57,732 bases of DNA from Phaeovulum sp. (GTDB lineage Bacteria; Pseudomonadota; Alphaproteobacteria; Rhodobacterales; Rhodobacteraceae), in the NCBI RefSeq assembly GCF_030684035.1, contig NZ_JAUXPI010000041.1, forward strand, positions 1-57,732. The letters run 5' to 3'. Below are positions 54,676 to 57,732 of this stretch, one piece after another; position 1 is the stretch's first letter, and the number at the start of each line of letters is the position of its first letter. The notes under the pieces are model-generated. The model was not told where the DNA came from. It did no database searches and was given only the letters and a program-made list of their open reading frames with translations. Both the position numbers and the translations under genes were made by a program.

Positions 54676-55482
54676 CTATTCCGGTGCGACGTCGGGTGCC
54701 GTCACGGGTTGCGGCGCGGCCTCGCCCGCCTCGGTCTGCGGGCGCGGCTTGCGTGGGCCACGGTTGCGCGAGCTTGGGCGGCTCGATTTTTCCGTGGCTG
54801 CATCGCCGCCAGATTGCGAAGCCGCTTCGGCCTGCGGCCTGACCTCGGGCCTGGGGCTGGCTTCGGCCTGCGGTCGGGGTTCGGCCTGCGGTCGGGGTTC
54901 CGGGCGTTCGCCGCGCGGTGCGCGCTCGACCCTCGGGCCCCGGTCGCTGCGCTCGGGCCGGTCGCCTCGGTCGCTGCGCTCGGGCCGGTCGCCCCGGTCG
55001 CCACGATCCGGGCGGGGGCCGCGTGCCTCGGGCGTTTCGACAAGGCCGGAGGCATCCTCATACCCCATGTCGATCAGCGGCGGCAGGTCGGGCTGTTCGC
55101 CAGCATCCGGCTGCATTTCAGCGCGGTCGCGCCCCTGCGAATAACCGTTGCCGTTGCCATTGTTGCCGTTGCCGCCGTAGCCACCCTGACCCTGTGGGCC
55201 TTGCTGGCCTTGCCGCTGTTCCTGCTCGCGCGCCATTTCGCGCTGCGCCTCGCCCAAGAGGCGGGTGTAGTGCTCGGCGTGCTGCAAAAAGCTCTGCTCG
55301 GCGACGCGGTCGTTGGAAAGCTGGGCATCACGCGCCAGCATCAGGTATTTCTCGATGATCTGCTGCGGCGTGCCGCGCACCTTGCCCTCGGGTCCCGAAC
55401 TGTCGAAGACCCGGTTGATGATGTTGCCGATCGTGCGCTGGCGGTTCGATTTGGAACGCGAACGGGATTTGGATGATCTCAT
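54676..55482 (-). CDS. DUF4167 protein with repetitive tail
   Basis: The 268-residue protein has a conserved N-terminal domain (about 1-90: basic SKSRSRSKSNRQRTIGNIINRVFDSSGPEG, then GTPQQIIEKYLMLARDAQLSNDRVAEQSFLQHAEHYTRLL), the DUF4167 signature. The rest is a disordered tail rich in Arg, Glu, Pro and Gln, with the near-repeats GDRPERSDR and PRPQAE encoded by tandem DNA repeats. A role in nucleic-acid binding is suggested by the basic start; function is unknown. Confidence 0.88.
   Translation of the reverse strand: MRSSKSRSRSKSNRQRTIGNIINRVFDSSGPEGKVRGTPQQIIEKYLMLARDAQLSNDRVAEQSFLQHAEHYTRLLGEAQREMAREQEQRQGQQGPQGQGGYGGNGNNGNGNGYSQGRDRAEMQPDAGEQPDLPPLIDMGYEDASGLVETPEARGPRPDRGDRGDRPERSDRGDRPERSDRGPRVERAPRGERPEPRPQAEPRPQAEASPRPEVRPQAEAASQSGGDAATEKSSRPSSRNRGPRKPRPQTEAGEAAPQPVTAPDVAPE
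54862..54897 (-). repeat. Two tandem 18-bp repeats in the DUF4167 gene
   Basis: TTCGGCCTGCGGTCGGGG occurs twice without spacing and encodes the repeated PRPQAE of the disordered tail. Confidence 0.85.
54941..54994 (-). repeat. Two tandem 27-bp repeats in the DUF4167 gene
   Basis: The unit beginning CGGTCGCTGCGCTCGG (54941-54967) recurs with one final-base difference at 54968-54994, encoding repeated nine-residue GDRPERSDR units. This is prone to copy-number change. Confidence 0.85.
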
Positions 55483-55721
55483 GAGCCTACGTGTGTTTCA
55501 TGCCCTGAAGGCCGTGGCCTTTGCGGGTCCTGTGCTGGCGCAAATACAGCGCCGGGAAGCAGTTGGACCTGACGTGGAAAGCTGATCTCGCCCGGGCAAG
55601 CCGTAGCGTGACCCGACGAGACGCCACTAACCATGCATGGGCCGGGCTGACAAGCACAAACTGCCGCGAAATCTGCGGCAAAGCGCCGATGCGCGGCAAA
55701 TGGTGCGCAAATGCACCGGCA

Positions 55722-56591
55722 TCAGCACGGGTTGCGGACTGCAACGACGCGGTCGCGCCCGTCAAGGTCGGGCAGCACCCGCATATCGGAAAACCCCGCT
55801 GCGGCAAGCAGCGCCAGCACGGCGTTGGCCTGCGTCGCCCCGATTTCCAGCAAGAGCCGCCCGCCGGGGGCAAGATGCGCCTGCACCCCCGCGGCAATCG
55901 CGCGGTAGGCCGCAAGCCCATCGCCGCCGGGGCTGAGCGCCGGCATCGGTTCCCAGTCGCGCACCTCGGGGGCAAGTGCGGGCAGTTCCGCCGCGGCGAT
56001 ATAGGGCGGGTTCGAAACGATCAGGTCAAACCGCCCTTCCAGACCGGCAAACCAGTCGCCGAGGCGCAAATCGGCGCGGTCGCTCAGGCCCAGACGCGCC
56101 GCATTTTCGCGCGCCACCGCAAGCGCCGCGGCCGAGGCGTCAATGCCGACACCGGTCGCATGTGGCCGCTCGGCGAGGCAGGAAAGCAGAACGCAGCCGG
56201 TGCCGGTGCCAAGGTCAAGGAGCCGCACGAAGGGTGCCGAAAGCGCCTCGGCCACCAGGGTTTCGGTTTCCGGGCGCGGATCGAGCGTGTCGCGGGTAAC
56301 CCGAAAGCTGCGGCCCCAGAAGGCGCGGCTGCCAGTGATCTGGCTGACCGGCTGGCGCTGCCCACGCGCGGCCAGTGCCGCCTCGAAGGCGGCGGCCTCG
56401 GCAGCCGAAAGCGGGCGCGGCAGCTCAAGGGTCAGGCGATCAGGGGCAATCGCCATGGCATGGGCAAGCAGGCGGCGGGCATCGCGGGCGGGGTCTGCAA
56501 TACCCGCCGCGCGCAACCGGGGCAGTGCGGCGCGCAAGGCTTCGGCGGCAGATGCCATCGGCGGGGTCGCGCCACCGCTGGCGCGCCTCAT
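55722..56591 (-). CDS. prmC: Release-factor glutamine methyltransferase
   Basis: The 289-residue methyltransferase modifies the Gln of the GGQ motif in release factors. It has an N-terminal helical domain, SAM-loop [14 protein letters not shown], and catalytic [13 protein letters not shown]. It starts inside the 3' end of prfA (4-base overlap), the standard prfA-prmC pair. Downstream, 239 bases without a gene separate it from DUF4167. Confidence 0.96.
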   Translation of the reverse strand: MRRASGGATPPMASAAEALRAALPRLRAAGIADPARDARRLLAHAMAIAPDRLTLELPRPLSAAEAAAFEAALAARGQRQPVSQITGSRAFWGRSFRVTRDTLDPRPETETLVAEALSAPFVRLLDLGTGTGCVLLSCLAERPHATGVGIDASAAALAVARENAARLGLSDRADLRLGDWFAGLEGRFDLIVSNPPYIAAAELPALAPEVRDWEPMPALSPGGDGLAAYRAIAAGVQAHLAPGGRLLLEIGATQANAVLALLAAAGFSDMRVLPDLDGRDRVVAVRNPC

Positions 56592-57643
56592 GCTTCCATC
56601 TCGGCCAGTTTTGCGGCCTGATCGTGGGCTGTCAGCGCGTCGATCACCTCGCCGAGGTCGCCGCCCATGATCTGCGCCAGCGAATAGAGGGTCAGGTTGA
56701 TCCGGTGGTCGGTCATGCGGCCTTGCGGAAAATTGTAGGTGCGGATCCGCTCGGAGCGGTCGCCACTGCCGACCTGCGATCGCCGGTCGGCGGCACGGCT
56801 GGCATCAACCCGACCGCGCTCAAGATCGTAAAGCCGGGCGCGCAGCACCGCCATGCAGTTCGCCCGGTTCTGGTGCTGGCTCTTCTCGGCGCTGGTCACG
56901 ATGATGCCGGTTGGCAGATGGGTGATGCGCACCGCCGAATCGGTGGTGTTCACATGCTGGCCGCCCGCGCCGGAGGCGCGCATGGTGTCGATGCGGATAT
57001 CGGCGGCGGGGATATCGATCTCCACCTCTTCGGCCACGGGCAGCACGGCAACGGTGGCGGCCGAGGTATGGATGCGGCCGCTCGCCTCGGTCTCGGGCAC
57101 GCGTTGGACGCGGTGCACGCCGGATTCGTATTTCAGGCGCGCGAAGACCCCTTCGCCCTCGATCCGCGCCACCGCCTCGCGCACGCCGCCAAGCTCGGTC
57201 TCGGCCAGATCGAGAAGCTGGAACCGCCAGCCCTGGGCTTCGGCGTGGCGCTGGTACATGCGCAGGAGGTCGGCGGCAAAAAGCGCGGCTTCCTCACCGC
57301 CGGTGCCGGGGCGGATCTCGAGGATTGCGGGGCGCGCGTCGGCGGCGTCGCGCGGCAGCAGTGCCAGCCGCAGCCGCTGTTCGCGGTCCGGCAGGTCGGC
57401 CTTGAGGCGCGCCAGTTCTTCTTCGGCAAGGCCGCGCATTTCGGGGTCGGCAAGCATCGCCTCGGCCGCTTCAACCTCGGCGCGGGCGTGGTTCCAGGCA
57501 GCGATTTCGGCGACCACGGGCTTCAGTTCGGAATATTCGCGGCTGAGCGTGGCGATCTCGCCGGGCGGCGCGCCAGCGGAAAGCCGCGCTTCGAGAAACT
57601 CGAAGCGGCGGGTGATCTGGTCGAGTTTTTCCAGCGGCAGCAT
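56588..57643 (-). CDS. prfA: Peptide chain release factor 1
   Basis: The 351-residue protein recognises UAA and UAG. The peptidyl-tRNA hydrolysis motif GAGGQ has its GGQ at 227-229; the tripeptide anticodon region reads PET at 183-185 (PxT class, RF1 rather than RF2). Partner modification is by PrmC encoded just downstream. The start at 57643 gives the typical [21 protein letters not shown]. Confidence 0.97.
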   Translation of the reverse strand: MLPLEKLDQITRRFEFLEARLSAGAPPGEIATLSREYSELKPVVAEIAAWNHARAEVEAAEAMLADPEMRGLAEEELARLKADLPDREQRLRLALLPRDAADARPAILEIRPGTGGEEAALFAADLLRMYQRHAEAQGWRFQLLDLAETELGGVREAVARIEGEGVFARLKYESGVHRVQRVPETEASGRIHTSAATVAVLPVAEEVEIDIPAADIRIDTMRASGAGGQHVNTTDSAVRITHLPTGIIVTSAEKSQHQNRANCMAVLRARLYDLERGRVDASRAADRRSQVGSGDRSERIRTYNFPQGRMTDHRINLTLYSLAQIMGGDLGEVIDALTAHDQAAKLAEMEA

Positions 57644-57732
57644 GGCGCGGGTGTCGCGCGAAGCGGGGTCTGGGTCAAGGGGGGCAAGGGGGGGGGCGGG
57701 GCCGCCCCCCCCCCCCCGGGGGCTGGTGGGGG
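57644..57732. other. Low-complexity G/C-rich window edge
   Basis: Long runs of G and C (for example GGGGGGCGGGG and about 14 C in a row) dominate the last 60 bases. They are likely a sequencing or assembly artefact at a contig end. No gene is visible. Confidence 0.6.

Noticed and set aside
1-57732. CRISPR array
   Set aside because: No series of regularly spaced identical repeats of 25-40 bases is visible; the only tandem repeats are coding ones in the DUF4167 gene.

Overview
The window is a chromosomal stretch of a high-GC alphaproteobacterium, most likely from the Rhodobacterales (Rhodobacter/Paracoccus-like). The evidence is the gene content and order: an isc/suf operon led by an IscR that keeps a single cysteine, an SHP/diheme cytochrome c/cytochrome b cluster, DUF4167, DUF475 and DUF1127 proteins, and the run lptF-lptG-lptD-surA-pdxA-rsmA. 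No taxonomic search could be run, so the family is an inference.

Layout. 1-243: right end of an IS630-type element, with three copies of its terminal repeat motif. 240-3681: a small DksA/TraR-type zinc-finger gene, an M20 amidohydrolase, a small outer-membrane beta-barrel protein and mazG. 3691-9402: a TauE-type exporter, then a minus-strand run that may be one respiratory/sensory unit: PepSY protein, response regulator, histidine kinase, a cytochrome b561 fused to a diheme cytochrome c, the oxygen-binding cytochrome SHP, and a second diheme cytochrome c. A small secreted protein diverges from the PepSY gene across an OmpR-type direct repeat. 9410-17385: a nine-gene Fe-S assembly operon, iscR - cysteine desulfurase - sufB - unknown - sufC - sufD - two Yip1-like membrane proteins - sufS. 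17590-19098: a hydrolase, a small unknown protein and an HD-domain protein. 19449-24530: a vitamin B12 uptake operon (btuB-btuF-btuC-btuD) behind a cobalamin riboswitch.

24560-30650: a DUF475 membrane protein, cytochrome c', lipA, divergent oxyR/katA and a TerC protein. 30768-30842: tRNA-Gly(GCC) followed by a strong hairpin. 30964-38907: waaA, glmU-glmS-alkD-like, icd behind a perfect 20-bp palindrome, a DUF1127 protein and a YitT protein. 39009-46923: typA, a DUF815 ATPase behind tatABC, marC, a retropepsin-like membrane protease, holC and pepA. 47050-54632: the LPS export and outer-membrane biogenesis operon running into pdxA and rsmA. 54676-57643: DUF4167, prmC and prfA. The last ~60 bases are dominated by G and C homopolymers and look like a contig edge.

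Most of the window is core metabolism and envelope biogenesis. The parts most worth a second look are the cytochrome/two-component cluster (4.6-9.4 kb), the unexplained genes embedded in the Fe-S operon, the operator-like palindrome before icd, and the intergenic inverted repeats that share a GGGATATTT-type core.
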